64,000 bases of DNA from Macropodus opercularis (lineage: Eukaryota > Chordata > Actinopteri > Anabantiformes > Osphronemidae). Both the position numbers and the translations under genes were made by a program. Shown piece by piece: positions 20,555 to 31,798 of this stretch (the first letter of the stretch is position 1; each line of letters starts with the position of its first letter). The stretch spans positions 21,822,501-21,886,500 of the forward strand of contig CM061097.1 in NCBI GenBank assembly GCA_030770545.1, read 5' to 3'. Below the pieces are notes generated by a model, which was given only the letters and a program-made list of their open reading frames with translations, did not search any database and was not told the origin of the DNA.

Positions 20555-21258
20555 GCTTCAATTCAATTGAAATTTAACTTTATTTATCTAGCGCCAATTC
20601 ACAACATCAGTTATCTCAAGGCACTTTACAAGTGAGGTTTAAGACCTGACACAACTAAACCAAAGTTTAGCTAGTTAGTCACATGTGGACATGGAGGCAT
20701 GTTAGTGGATAGAAGAAACCGAAAAGAGCTCAGTGAATGAAGGACGTCCCCCAGCATCTAAGTCTATAGCAGCTGAACGACCACAACCATCTCTAACTAT
20801 ACGCTTTGTCAAAAAGAAAGGTTTTCAAACTAGAGAGGGCGTCTGCTGCTAGAACCTGAACTGGAAGCTGGTTCCACATAGAGGAGCTTGGAGCTAAAGG
20901 CTCTGCCTCCCGTTCTACAGGTAGAAACTCTAGGAACCACCAGCAGACCAGCTCTGAGAAGCAAGGTTCTGTTGGAGCAGAAGGAGCCATGAGGTCTAAG
21001 ACAAGATGGGGCTTTATTATGAAGAGCTTTGTAGGTGAAGAGAAGGATTTTGAATTCTATCCTAGATTTGACAGGGAGCCAATGCAGAGAAGCTAATGTA
21101 GGAGAAATGTGAGTCCAGTCAGACTCTGGCTGCAGCATTTTGAATGAACTGGAGGCTTTTCAAAGAGTTAGTGGGACAAACTATGAGCAGCGAGTTACAG
21201 TCGTCCAGCCTAGAGGTAACAAATGCCTGGATTAATTCTTCAGCGTCACTCTGCTTAG
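20555..21258 (-). mobile_element. L2-type LINE 3' fragment
   Basis: On the minus strand it carries the RT C-terminal region (QSDAEELIQAFVTSRLDD, SPTLASLHWLPVKSRIEFKI, KALHNKAPS, GGRAFS) and the typical L2 3' UTR ending in ttgtgaattggcgctagataaa and ttcaattgaattgaa. It is the same family as the L2 insertion in copy B, more decayed and in the opposite orientation. 5'-truncated. Confidence 0.9.
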
Positions 21259-21814
21259 GGTTAGGGGTCGGGTGTGTGAGTTTTTTCTCAATGACTCTCC
21301 CTGCTCTGTCCTTTAGAGTAGAGCAGTTTGGTGTGGAGAGCCAAGGGGAAGGCACGGGCCGACGCTTGTCGCTCAGGTTCCTCGATACTTGAGTTACTCT
21401 TGTGTTTTGCCGATTCTCCATATGGTCAAAGCGTCCTCTGCAGCCCCCAGGAGGCCGTGAGACAGCTGCAAAGGGTGAGCTCTACTTGATTCTTCTCGGT
21501 CCTAGAGACATTTTCCAAGTTCCCACGTTGGGTTTGTAGTAGTTAGGGTTAGGCACAAGGATCCTATGGTTAGGATGAAGCCACGGTTGAGGTTAATTGT
21601 TTCTAATGTGCCAGGTTGGTGACTGAGGTTGGGTTTAGGCATTGAGGTCTCATTGTTAGGGTTAAGTAGTTTGGTCTAAGCTATCTTAGACTAAATTGTG
21701 AGGGTTACTCATCAGTAGTGTACCTTAGGTTCATCGGGCGTTTCGGCCATTTACCACTAGACACCCTCCCCTCAGGGCGGCCCCCTGGGGTGATCAAGTC
21801 CCAGGGTATGTCCT
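21259..21814. other. Spacer with scattered ttaggg-like words
   Basis: No gene. Several gttagg and ttaggg words occur singly, not as a telomeric array. Confidence 0.5.
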
Positions 21815-22305
21815 CTTCAGAATCAGAATCAGAATGAGCTTTATTGCCAGGTATGTTTACACATACGAGGAATTTGTCTTCGTGACAGAAGCTCCACAGT
21901 ACAACAAAGAGACAGAGCATAAAGCACATAATAAAAGAATAAAAAATATGGCAATATACAAATGGCAATTGTAGGCAGGTATATTACAAAAATGCAGTTA
22001 TGTATGTACATGGATGTTATGTGCAAAATTTAAGTGTACACTGAGTATGTGTGTTAGATAAATAAGTAAAGTGTGTGTGTATATTAATATAAAGTGTAGC
22101 GTGTTCGCCGTTGTTATCAGCTGTTCATAAGATGGATTGCCTGAGGAAAGAAACTGGTCCTGTGTCTGGTTGTTCTAGTGCACAGGGCTCTGTAGCGTCG
22201 ACCAGATGGTAACAGTTCAAAGAGGGAGTGTGCTGGATGTGAGGGGTCCAGAGTGATTTTGACAGCCCTTTTTCTCACTCTGGATAAGTACAGTTCTTGA
22301 CTAGA
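21815..22305 (-). mobile_element. Rex1-like LINE 3' fragment
   Basis: Read on minus: an RT C-terminal tail (DPSHPAHSLFELLPSGRRYR, then a TTRHRTSFFPQA-type stretch), a 3' UTR, and a tail of tctgat repeats preceded by the signature caataaagctcattctgat. HSLFELLPSGRRYR is shared with the Rex1-like LINE of copies A and B. 5'-truncated. Confidence 0.8.
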
Positions 22306-22324
22306 AAAACCCTCTTAGGGTTAG

Positions 22325-22665
22325 GGTTAGGTTTGAAATGTGTTTTTTTTGCACTGGCAAGCAGGGGTCTGTGCCATATCACCAAATAAGCCCATTCAGT
22401 CAGGATGTTGCATTTTATTTCATGGATGCAGTTTAACAGAGATGTTTGGTTCCTTTTGAGGTTGTTTATTTACTTTGTTGTCTTCCTAAGTGCTAAGTGA
22501 TCTATGTTTTTTAGGTGCTTCTAAGCATCATGAGAGGGAGGAGAGGATCCCAGGAGGACATCCCATCAGTCCGAAGCTGACTAGGCAGCCATCAGCAAGG
22601 TAAGTGCATGGAAAACATACTTAAAACCAAGAAGTTTTATAAATATATAGTTTATGTACATGTGT
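22325..22665 (+). repeat. 340-bp direct repeat, left copy (exon-like core)
   Basis: Matches 37803-38162 at high identity, same orientation. Inside is an exon-like core: TTTTTTAG, then gtgcttctaagcatcatgag, a gatcccaggaggacatccc block, gccatcagcaag, then GTAAGTG. Its frames are short; one holds a 16-codon ATG ORF. The two copies bracket the Penelope-like element plus ERV. Confidence 0.85.
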
Positions 22666-23139
22666 GCGCACACATATATACACACACACACACACAAAAA
22701 CACCTACACCTGTGTGTGTATATACATATACACACACACACATGTATCTTGTTAATAGCATGCATAGAGTGAAAGGGCCCAGCTATAAGTGCTGTAAATA
22801 CAAATAGCTATGAATGTTAATTGATACCAAAGTAGAATCATGCAACACACAAGAAGAATAAACTCATGCAGAATAAATTACACATTAAAAAGTTCATGTG
22901 TGGGGCATGCAAAATGGTTAAGAAGTTAATATGTAGGACATATCATTATTGAGGAGTCATGCAGTGGAGGAATAGTTTTATCACTTAATTCCAAATTTAA
23001 AAAGATTTTTTATGTGTATGTGTTACTCGGACTCTCCTATCAACAGGTTTCCCTCAGCGCCACAGGTAGACCTGGTTGTCTGTGCGTGCATATCTGTGTG
23101 CAGCCAACTCTCTGTTTTCCCTATAAGCCAGCTCCCTCA
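22666..23139. other. AT-rich spacer with (CA)n tracts
   Basis: (CA)n and (TG)n tracts lie at 22675-22745. No gene is seen in the rest. Confidence 0.6.
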
Positions 23140-23410
23140 AGCAGAGGGCGGGGGGTGTTTAGGTTGAGGGTTAGAGTCGGGTAGGGGGCGCAGTAAAAGG
23201 ACGGGGTTGGTGAGGAGAAAAAGAGATTAGGATTAGGATTAGGGTGGGGGATAAGGTGGAGGGAGGTTAGGAAAGGGTGGGGGACAGGGTTAGGATGGGA
23301 TGAGGGATAGGGTGGAGGGAGGTTGGGGTTGGGATTAGGAAAGGTGGGGGATAGGATAGGGGCAAGAGTAAAAGTCAGGATTGGGGGGGTGTTAGTGTTA
23401 ATTAGGCAGT
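23140..23410. repeat. G-rich degenerate repeat
   Basis: Irregular ggttagg, ggattagg and ggtgggg words with long G runs on the plus strand, likely to form G-quadruplexes. The minus-strand frame rich in Asn-Pro is an artefact of composition. Confidence 0.7.
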
Positions 23411-23639
23411 GGAGTGAAGGATGAAGGGTAAGAAGAATGAATTGGGGGCTGAAATGGAGCCCAAAGCTTGAGGACAGACCAGAGACACACAACAGGTAAT
23501 ACAGGCAAGATATATATTTAAAAAAAAAGTTTGTTTGTTGAACTTACTTACTGCCTAGGAAGAAACACACTCCCATCTCTACAATCATGCATTTTTATTT
23601 TCCAGTTCCTCAGTTCCTCCATTCAGTTATGATAATCTA

Positions 23640-24476
23640 TGTATTCCTTGTGTATTAGATGTATTTAATAAATGTTCAAAGCTGAAGGAATTTCAGTTTC
23701 AGTTTTCAATTTCTCCATCCACAGCCTCTCCTGCCTCCTGCGCTGGCCCCCCGTCCACGTGGCGGATGCTTGGAGGCCAGTGATTGTGAGATGGTGAAGG
23801 GGGTGTGTTTGGAAATGCTGCACCAAGGGAGTGGATAATCTGGCCGTCTTCATGCTGCGGATGTGTTGCTGGAGTCTGGTAAAAAGTGTTTTTCCTGTTT
23901 CACCCACGTACATCTTTCCACAGGTTTGGCAGATGATGCAGTAGCCCAGGTTGGAGCTGTGGATGCTGAACTCACCGTTAATAGGTGCTCCTGCGCCCCC
24001 GTGTGGATCAAAAATGAATTTCTCTTGCCTGAAAGCCCCGTGCCCGTCCCGATTTCCAGTAACTGTGTGCCTGCAAAACCTAGCTCTGACTAATAAATCT
24101 CTTAGATTACACTGTAGTTTTGAAATTGATCATGGTCAGCCATTATTGTCATAAAGTTGTTCTGCCACAGATTCTGTAGGTAAGGACGAGGTCTGGAGTA
24201 GGTTGTGACCAAGGGGACGAGTTCTGTAGGCTCCATTCTGTGTTTCTCTCCCTGTGGTCGCCGCTCTGTGGCTCCGCTGAGAGACAGAGCAGCGGAGGGG
24301 GGAGAGAGATGATAGCGTCTGCTTTTTAACGCGTCCCAAAAACCTCCTCGTACCCTCTTGCTCTCAGGAATGAAGTGGAGATGGCTTGGTTTGAATCCGC
24401 CTCCCTCGAGCAGATTCTATGAAACCGGATGATTTGTGATTGAACTATGCCTTTAAATGTGTGTTTCGGATGATAA
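23640..24476 (-). mobile_element. Penelope-like element, 3' part (RT thumb end and GIY-YIG endonuclease)
   Basis: Continues on the minus strand the RT at 34239-35480, interrupted by the ERV. From 24476 downward come the end of the RT-thumb region (HPKHTFKGIVQSQIIRFHRI), a broken stretch, a linker with a CxxCxxCG-type cysteine cluster, then the GIY-YIG-like module (MYVGETGKTLFTRLQQH) ending in a stop at 23665. The GIY-YIG endonuclease nicks target DNA for target-primed reverse transcription. The frame is broken between 24340 and 24100. The 3' UTR end is not sharply defined. Confidence 0.85.
24473..24476. repeat. Target-site duplication of the ERV, left
   Basis: The 4 bases ataa before the 5' LTR recur directly after the 3' LTR at 34235-34238. 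A 4-bp duplication is usual for gammaretrovirus-type integrases. Confidence 0.85.
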
Positions 24477-25024
24477 TGTAATGGAAATTTTACTATATGG
24501 GTATTTTCCCTTGTGACAGAACTCTGATTCATATCACTTGATATATTCTCATATGTATCTGTACTAAGCAAAGTAATCATAGAATGAGTTATATACTGGC
24601 TTACAGAAATATTTTAGAACAATGAGCCTTCTCTTTCCCATGGGAAAGGGAGCTAGGGAGATACTGTTTAGTTAAATTGTTTCACAGCATGGACCATGGC
24701 CATGAGAGCATGGCAGAAGAACTTTGATGTACTTTGTTTCTGTTACACTTTTCTCCTGGCGCAAGGCAGTGACTGACCCTGAGTTGTGGGCTGATAAGTC
24801 TCTTGTGGACTGAGCTAATGAGAAGATACATCTTTACTCCGTGGCAACGAAGGAGGTATTTAGGTAGGAACGGAGGTAGATGACTTCAGAACTACACTCA
24901 GGCAGGACCGTTTTGCACTGACTCTGTGTACTTCTCTTCTTGCAAGAATAAAAGACAAGAGAAAGACAACTTTGATTGGTTTTTGATTCATTCACCAGGT
25001 TCCTAACAGGTTTTTGCCTCCACA
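24477..25024 (+). mobile_element. ERV 5' LTR
   Basis: 548 bp, starting TGTAATGG and ending CCTCCACA, so it has the canonical TG...CA ends. It matches the 3' LTR in length and differs at about five positions. A polyadenylation signal AATAAA lies at 24947-24952. The integration is therefore fairly recent. A third, older copy of this LTR is the solo LTR at 45635. Confidence 0.97.
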
Positions 25025-25027
25025 ATT

Positions 25028-25045
25028 TGGTGTCAGAAGTGGGAT
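25028..25045 (+). promoter_or_regulatory. ERV primer binding site
   Basis: TGGTGTCAGAAGTGGGAT, three bases after the LTR, has the TGG start expected of a site pairing with a tRNA CCA end. From memory it fits the 3' end of a leucine tRNA, as used by some other ERVs. The tRNA identity is inference. Confidence 0.75.
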
Positions 25046-25385
25046 CCGCTGGTGGTCGTCGGAGGGGTCGCTGACGGTGGAAAAGACGCGTCGCCCTGAG
25101 CGCAGCTCAGCCTCAACCTCCTCTACAAAAACAGAGTGAGACGGAGGGCCTAAGGCATCACCTCTGATCTCCATCGGACGGATCCTACGAACTCAAAATT
25201 ACTTATCAACGGGGAAACCTGGTGAGTCGTTGACATATTTGCTTTTCATATGTCCTGGGGAAAGTGTTGATCAGTGAACTCTATAATATGGCTCTGATAT
25301 GGGTGTTAGTCAGTGAACACTATAATTTGGCATCGAACTTTCGCAGAGACGTCTGTGACCGTACAACTACGCGTAGTGCTGCACC

Positions 25386-27106
25386 ATGGGGAGCAGTTAT
25401 GGTAAAGTTGGCTTGGAGACACAGGGTCCCAGTGTGGATATCATGAGGAAGAAATATGGAGACGATAGTATCAGTTGTCTTTCTGTGTGGACAAAACAAT
25501 ATGGGTTCCCAGAGGGTGGTTCATTAAAAATTAATCAAATTGACATTTTGGGTGACAAAGAAGACGAACAAAAGATTTAGATAATGTGGAAAAGCATAGA
25601 AAATGCTGGCAACAATGGAAAGATGAAGCTGAAAGTAGAGAGAGAAAAAGATTGCAAAAGGAGATGACTACGGTTGACAGTAGAACAGAGAATAATTCTG
25701 CACCCTGCAAACAGCCACCGCCATACTGTCCCAGTGCGTCTTCTCTTTATCCGCAGATCACTGCGCTGAAGCTGGACCCGGACCTGGATTCCTGCCCGTC
25801 TGTCCTGCAACCGCAGCAACCGCAGCAACAGCAACAACAGCAACAACCAGACCCGTCTGTCCTGCAACTGCAACAACAACAACAACAACAACAACACATT
25901 CAAAGTCCACCTGCCCTGCAACTATTACCATTGCTGCAACCACAGCTGCTTCAAAGTCCTATGTTACCATCGCTACAACTACAGCAACTTCAAGGCCCGT
26001 TCACCTCACACCCTGCTCCTGATTCAACCACAGAAGAAGTGCACGGAGCTGCAGGAGGAGCAGGTTCCACTGCAGACTGTGGACGGCCGACACTTCAGCC
26101 CGATTGCAAGAAGAACCAGGCAGGCTAACACTGGTTCAGTTATAACCATGCCTATGGTGGAGGTTGCAGGGCCACAAGGAACACAGCTTGTGTTCCGCCC
26201 CTGGATGGACGATGAAACGATGGACGATTTCTGTCCAGAAATGCTGGACAGAATCTGCCCGATCCATATCTGTCCCGTACAGACTTTTCCGATGCCCTTG
26301 GTGATTTCTGCAGAGAGTTTCGCCCAACAGGTGCTGAAATCGGACGGGTGCTGACATTCAAAGTCAAGCTAGGAGACATGTACAAACTTAACGAGCGTCT
26401 GCCAGATTCCCAAATCCGCAGTGTGGCACCAACATGGACTGATGGGGCCAACGACCTGTACCGTGCTGCAGTAGAGAGATTGTGTGCGGGCATAAAACTT
26501 GCATTCCCTGTCAGAATGAACATTGGGAAAGTCACGAGCTGCAGACAACGAGACGGAGAATCGGTGGATGACTTCCTTCATCGCCTAAGGGAGATATTCA
26601 TCAGACACGGGGGAATGACGCCACCTGATCAGCCTGGCGATAACCCCAGTGCCTGGGAAATGCACCTAACTGACTATTTCCTGAAAGGCCTTTTACCCGA
26701 AGTGGCAAAGCTGACCCGTCAGACCTGCATCGGTGCTGATACTGGAGCGAGATTGGAGGACGTTCGACGTCATGCAGGTCATGCTTTCCAGCAACTGCTG
26801 CGACAGAAAGAAGAAAAGGAAAATAAAGACAGAAAAGAGTTACATCTGGCGGCTGTAACCATGTATCAGGCAGTCGCACAACAGAACCACGGTCGGGGAA
26901 GAGGCTACACCAGAGGAGGACGAGGTCGCGCAGGTCAAAAAGGACATGGCCGAGGAAACGGACAATCAACAGCATGCTTTGAATGCGGTAAAGAAGGACA
27001 TTGGGCTCGAAGCTGCCAATCTACTGAGGGACGGTGTCCGTACTGCAAGGAAGAGGGACACAGACCAGCTGACTGTCCGCGGGATGTTTCTGCGGGAGCG
27101 GACTGA
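25386..27106 (+). pseudogene. gag: ERV gag (matrix, capsid, nucleocapsid), frameshifted
   Basis: The structural polyprotein that forms the retroviral core. It starts at ATG 25386 with Met-Gly-Ser-Ser, a myristoylation-type N terminus. The first frame stops at 25580. The frame 25586-26128 holds a PPPY late-domain motif at 25715-25726 and Gln-rich runs over 25800-25990. Capsid begins in a third frame near 26140. The longest frame, 26348-27106, has the capsid C-terminal half, an Arg-Gly-rich stretch and two CCHC zinc knuckles (CFECGKEGHWARSC and CPYCKEEGHRPADC). At least three frame breaks make it non-functional as it stands. Confidence 0.9.
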
Positions 27107-27161
27107 CGGGTGTGGAGCCGGTCTGGGCCCGGTGACGGTGTAGCTGAGGCTGAGGAGGGAG

Positions 27162-27859
27162 GTGACTGCACTGACACACACACACACACACCGCAATGAA
27201 GACACGCTTACACAAACATCCACTGATGATGCTATTGCTGGCCATTGCAATGAAGAACGCTTACCTTACAGAGATTCAGAAATGATTTTACAGTGTTTGA
27301 TGAATTTAGAAAGTAGAATGAAAACACCACAAGGCACCTATGTGCACCTGACTGAACCACACATGCAATTTCCAGAAATGGTTTTAACGATAAATGGGGA
27401 GCAAATCACTTTTCTTGTAGACAGTGGAGCTACACGCTCTGTGATGACGTCTTCAAGCCTTAAAACTGCACCAAGAATGAGAGAAATTATGTTTATAGTG
27501 ATGGGGCTTCGGGTGTAACAGTAAAAGAATATTTAACCAAACCTTTGACATGTCTTACTCCAGATGGTACCACATTCAAGCAGGCTTTCATGTTTTCTGA
27601 TTTGTGCCCGATAAATTTGCTAGGGAGAGATCTAATGATCAAACTGGGCATTTCTCTGACCTCATCCCCAGAGGGATTGAAGGTCACCTCAGATGCGAAC
27701 ACAGACCCAGAGGGAGTGTTTGTGCTCTGTGGAGTGAGTGATTTACTGTATGCGTATGAGTGGAAGCTGCAGCAGTCTGTCTTGTGTGAGCAGTTAATGT
27801 CTACAGTGCATGCGTTAGTTAACCCAGAAGAAACAGACTATATGGATCCAGAAGACTGA
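27162..27859 (+). pseudogene. pro: ERV protease, frameshifted
   Basis: An aspartic protease of retroviral type that cleaves the polyproteins. The active-site block FLVDSGATRSVM is present (Asp-Ser-Gly-Ala at 27420-27431). The frame breaks at 27518 and resumes at 27545, with the family's C-terminal NLLGRD block at about 27614. It is not in frame with gag. Confidence 0.85.
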
Positions 27860-27965
27860 CACTGCACCATTCATGTGTCACAGGGCTCAGATAAACAATT
27901 CGAACAGCAATGGACGACTGCGTTGTCTGACAAATTGACCACAGGTTATCTGTACTGGACAGAGC

Positions 27966-30900
27966 ATGACTGTGCTCTCTCTGTCACTCTCCCACCACAG
28001 CTGGACAAACTGTATGATGTGTTTTCCTCTGTACCGCACATCTCTCACCAAAAGCAGGTCTGCTGACTGGAGAGACTTGGGACGACTTGCGTTAAGATGC
28101 AGACGTCTGACTGATTGGCAAAATACACCTGAGGAAACGGTTTCCTATTCACCCATTGGTAGAGTATACAGACAGTGTTTCACTTCTATCATACACACAA
28201 CTCGTGTGGTGATTCCATTTCCTCAATCTGAGCATCACACATCTTGCCACACGTTGCTCACTGACACAGAGCTAACATCAACTCCTGCTTTAGCAGAAGT
28301 GCCAGACACACTGTGGGCCAGACACAAATACGATGTGGGCCTGATCCGTCTCTGCGAACCAGTTGTGGTTACGCCTAAAACCACATACAGGCCATGTGCA
28401 AAACAATATCCACTCAGACAGGAGGCCATAGACGGCATAACTCCAGTCTTTAACTCACTGACAGAAGCAGGCGTGATCGTACCATGTGACTACAGCCCCT
28501 GCTGCTCACCTATCTTTCCTGTGAAGAAGGTCAGAGACAAAGATCAACCCACGGAATGGAGATTTGTGCAGGATCTGCAGGCAGTAAATGCTGCAGTTCA
28601 ACCCAGAGCCAATAATGTGCCTAATCCTTACACTTTGTTATCACAGGTTCCTCCTGATGCTGAATGGTTTTCCGTCGTTGACTTGTCCAGACTTTGCCAG
28701 GGGTATGTGGAGTCCCCCACAATTTTTAATGAGGCATTAAGACGCAGTCTCGAACATCTTTTTCTCATGCCAGGAAGTGCTTTGTTGCAATATGTGGATG
28801 ATATCATTATCTGCAGCCCCACAAAGGACCAGTGTGAAAGAGACACAGTGGCTTTGTTGAAACACCTGGCGGCTGAGGGCCACAAAGTTAGTTTGTCTAA
28901 ACTACAGTTCGTCCAAGAGGAAGTAACTTTCTTGGGACCTAAAAGGATTGAAGCTATTCAGACCATCCCAAGGCCGCTCACCAAACGACAGATGATGTCT
29001 TTCCTGGGGATGTGTTCATATTGTCGAAACTTTATTCCTACTTATTCTGTTCTTGAAGCACCTCTGAGTGAACTCATTCATGGAAAATCACTGCAATCTC
29101 ATGACAAAGTTCACTGGACTCCTGAGGCAGAGACAGCTTTTGTGAACTTAAAGCTCTCTTTACAGACTGCACCAACTTTGGGTCTTCCTGATCCTACCCA
29201 ACAGTTTGTTCAGATGGTGGATGAAAAAGACAGGTGCATGGTGTCTGTCCTGCTACAAAAGCATGGTGGGGAAATTAAGACCAGTAGCTTGTTTCTCTGC
29301 TAAACTTGATCCTGTGGCAGCCGGACTCCCTGGCTGCCTGAGAGCGGTGGCAGCCGCTGAAAAGGCCGTGTTGGCCTCCAGAGACATCGTTGGATATTCT
29401 GGTCTTGTGTTGGTGGTTCCTCATCCTGTTTCTCTAATTCTGCTTGAACAGAAAACATCTCATTTGTCGGCCGCTCGCTGGTTACGGTACCACACAGTCC
29501 TGTTGGACATGCCTAACATTACAGTTAAACGTTGCACTATCCTGAATCCAGCTACGTTGCTGCCAACCCCTGACGATGGTGAACCTCATGACTGTGTTGC
29601 TTCTCTTCAGCAGGTGTGTTCGCCAAGACCTGACCTACAGGAGACTCCTTTGACTAACCCTGATCTTGTGCTTTTTACAGATGGCTCTGCTTCCAGGGAC
29701 CCTGATACTGGCTCCTCGTGTGGGCTATGCAGTTTGCACAGAGCACGACGTTCTCCAGTCCGGCCCCCTGCCGTCTCACCTCTCTGCACAAGTGGCAGAG
29801 CTGGTAGCACTCACTGAAGCTTGTAAATTGGCAAAAGACAAAACTGTCACTATTTGGGTTGGTTCTAAATACGCTTTCAGTGTAACACATGACTTTGGAA
29901 CTCTTTGGAAACACAGAAACTTCCTTAAATCAGACGGACAGCCCATTTCACATCGGGACAAGGTGTCTGACCTCTTAGAGGCTAATCCTTTTACCTAAAC
30001 ACGTTGCTGTCTGCAAGTGCACTGCTCATACGACGGGAACTGACTCTGTGTCCTCAGGTAACCGAAGGGCGGATGCAGCTGCTAAGGCAGCCTCACTTCT
30101 ACCCCTCCCTCTCACAGCTGTTTCCATCACCTCCTCTGTTCCACCTGACTCTCTCTCTGCACTTCAATCTTTTTCAACTCCACAGGAACGGACTCAGTGG
30201 AAGACGTGCGGAGCCGAGTTCCGTGATGATGTGTGGTGGGGACCTGATGGTAAACCGTGTTTGCCTAAACACTTTTTTCCTCATTTTGCTAAGTTGACAC
30301 ATGGCTTGGATCATGTGTCAAAGGGAGGGATGGTGAAAGCGTTAACTCAGCACTGGTTTACAAAAGGGTTTTGCATTTATGCACAGAAATTCTGCCAAGC
30401 GTGATCTGTAATACACACAACACAGGTCGTAAGCAACACCAACCGTTAGGAGCACATCCACAGCCGACCAGACCATTTGAACACATAATGATGGATTTCA
30501 TTGAACTCACTCCATGTCAGGGAAAGAAGTATTGTCTCACCATTGTAGACATGTGGTCTAAATGGATTGAAGTGTTTCCAGCAAAACATGCCTCTAGTGG
30601 CACAGTGGGCAAGGCTTTGCTAACTGAAATACTTCCCCGATGGGGCGTCCAGAGAGGATTTCCAGTGACAATGGATCACATTTTGTGAATGAAGCTATTG
30701 ACCAAATAGGTTCCTTTTTAGGCACCGACATAAGAAGACACTGTGCGTACCGTCCTGCCAGAGGAGGGGCTATAGAGCCAGAAAATGGTAGCCTGAAACG
30801 CAAACTGGCTAAATGTTGTACTGAGACAGGACTCACATGGATACAAGCATTACCAGTGGTGATGATGTACATGAGAATGAGACAAAGGTGTAGGGGGAAT

Positions 30901-31316
30901 TCAAGTCCTTTTGAAATCCTGTTTGGAAAGCCCCCACACATACAATACATCCCACTGAGAGGCCGTTACCATCCACTTCACTTTGTGAAGATGACATGTT
31001 ACAGTACTGTAAGTCTTTGTCTGCCGTTCTCTCTCAGATCTCTCAGCAGGTGACAGCAGCTTTACCAGTTCCAGCACAAGGGCCACTACACTCTCTGGAA
31101 CCAGGCGACTGGATTGTGGTACGAGAACATCGCCCTAAACACTGGAAGGCACGCAAGTGGGTTGGACCCTTCCAGGTGCTGCTGACTACGCATACGGCAG
31201 TAAAGGTCGCAGAGAGGGCGACGTGGATCCATGCGAGCCACTGCAGGAAGGTCCCGGAGCCAGTAGATGACTTCTCACCAGCTGTCCACCAGCACGAGGG
31301 CTCTGATCAGCAGTGA
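27966..31316 (+). pseudogene. pol: ERV pol: reverse transcriptase, RNase H, integrase, multiply frameshifted
   Basis: RT lies in 27966-29303, with the first catalytic Asp in SVVDLS, then an in-frame internal deletion, then QYVDDIIIC (YVDD at 28791-28802). RNase H begins with FTDGSA near 29676 and changes frame; its third acidic position reads Gly in WVGSKYAF. Integrase has a zinc-binding His-His and Cys part at 30270-30400, MMDFIEL (first catalytic Asp) near 30490, SDNGSHF near 30664 and a Glu in AIEPENG near 30770. A GPFQVLL-type C-terminal domain ends at 31316. At least seven frame changes rule out a working polyprotein. The domain order and integrase end fit the gamma/epsilon retrovirus lineage. 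Confidence 0.92.
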
Positions 31317-31798
31317 CACCCTTGTTCTACGAGGGGCGGCGTTGACCAGCACAGTGGGAGAGACACGTTGAGTGTTTCTCCACTGCACCGGTGAATAGAC
31401 TTTAGCATAGCACATACTGCACACACTGAGAATACAAATACACAGTGGTACCACCTACGAGGGACGTCAGCGCTACACATCTGTACAGTGCAGTAGTGTC
31501 TCTAGTGACAAAGGGGAGGGAAACCTAACGGTGACAACAACTCCCTACGACACTATAAAGACCAGTTGCTCGGGTGAACTCCATACAAACTGGTTGGCTA
31601 TTGCACTGACATCGTGGACCAGGACAGGACAACGCCCATAACATCAGCATCTTGATTGGATCCGCTTGGACCAAGTACTGACGGAACAACAGAGAACTGT
31701 GAGAGACATTGTGTGAACTGTGGGACTTTGCTTAATAAGTCTCAGTTATAACCTTGCTAATCCTTTGTTTGTTACTAAAGTTCTACATAAGCCTTAAG
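31317..31798 (+). other. pol-env leader
   Basis: Non-coding 480 bases between the integrase stop and the env ATG, presumably holding the splice acceptor for env mRNA. No ORF of note. Confidence 0.6.

Noticed and set aside
22300..22335. Interstitial telomere repeat
   Set aside because: Only two ttaggg words in a row here, and scattered degenerate words at 21500-21680 and 23150-23400; not an array.
23121..23492. 123-codon minus-strand ORF rich in Asn and Pro
   Set aside because: Translation of the degenerate ggttagg-type repeat; no protein features.
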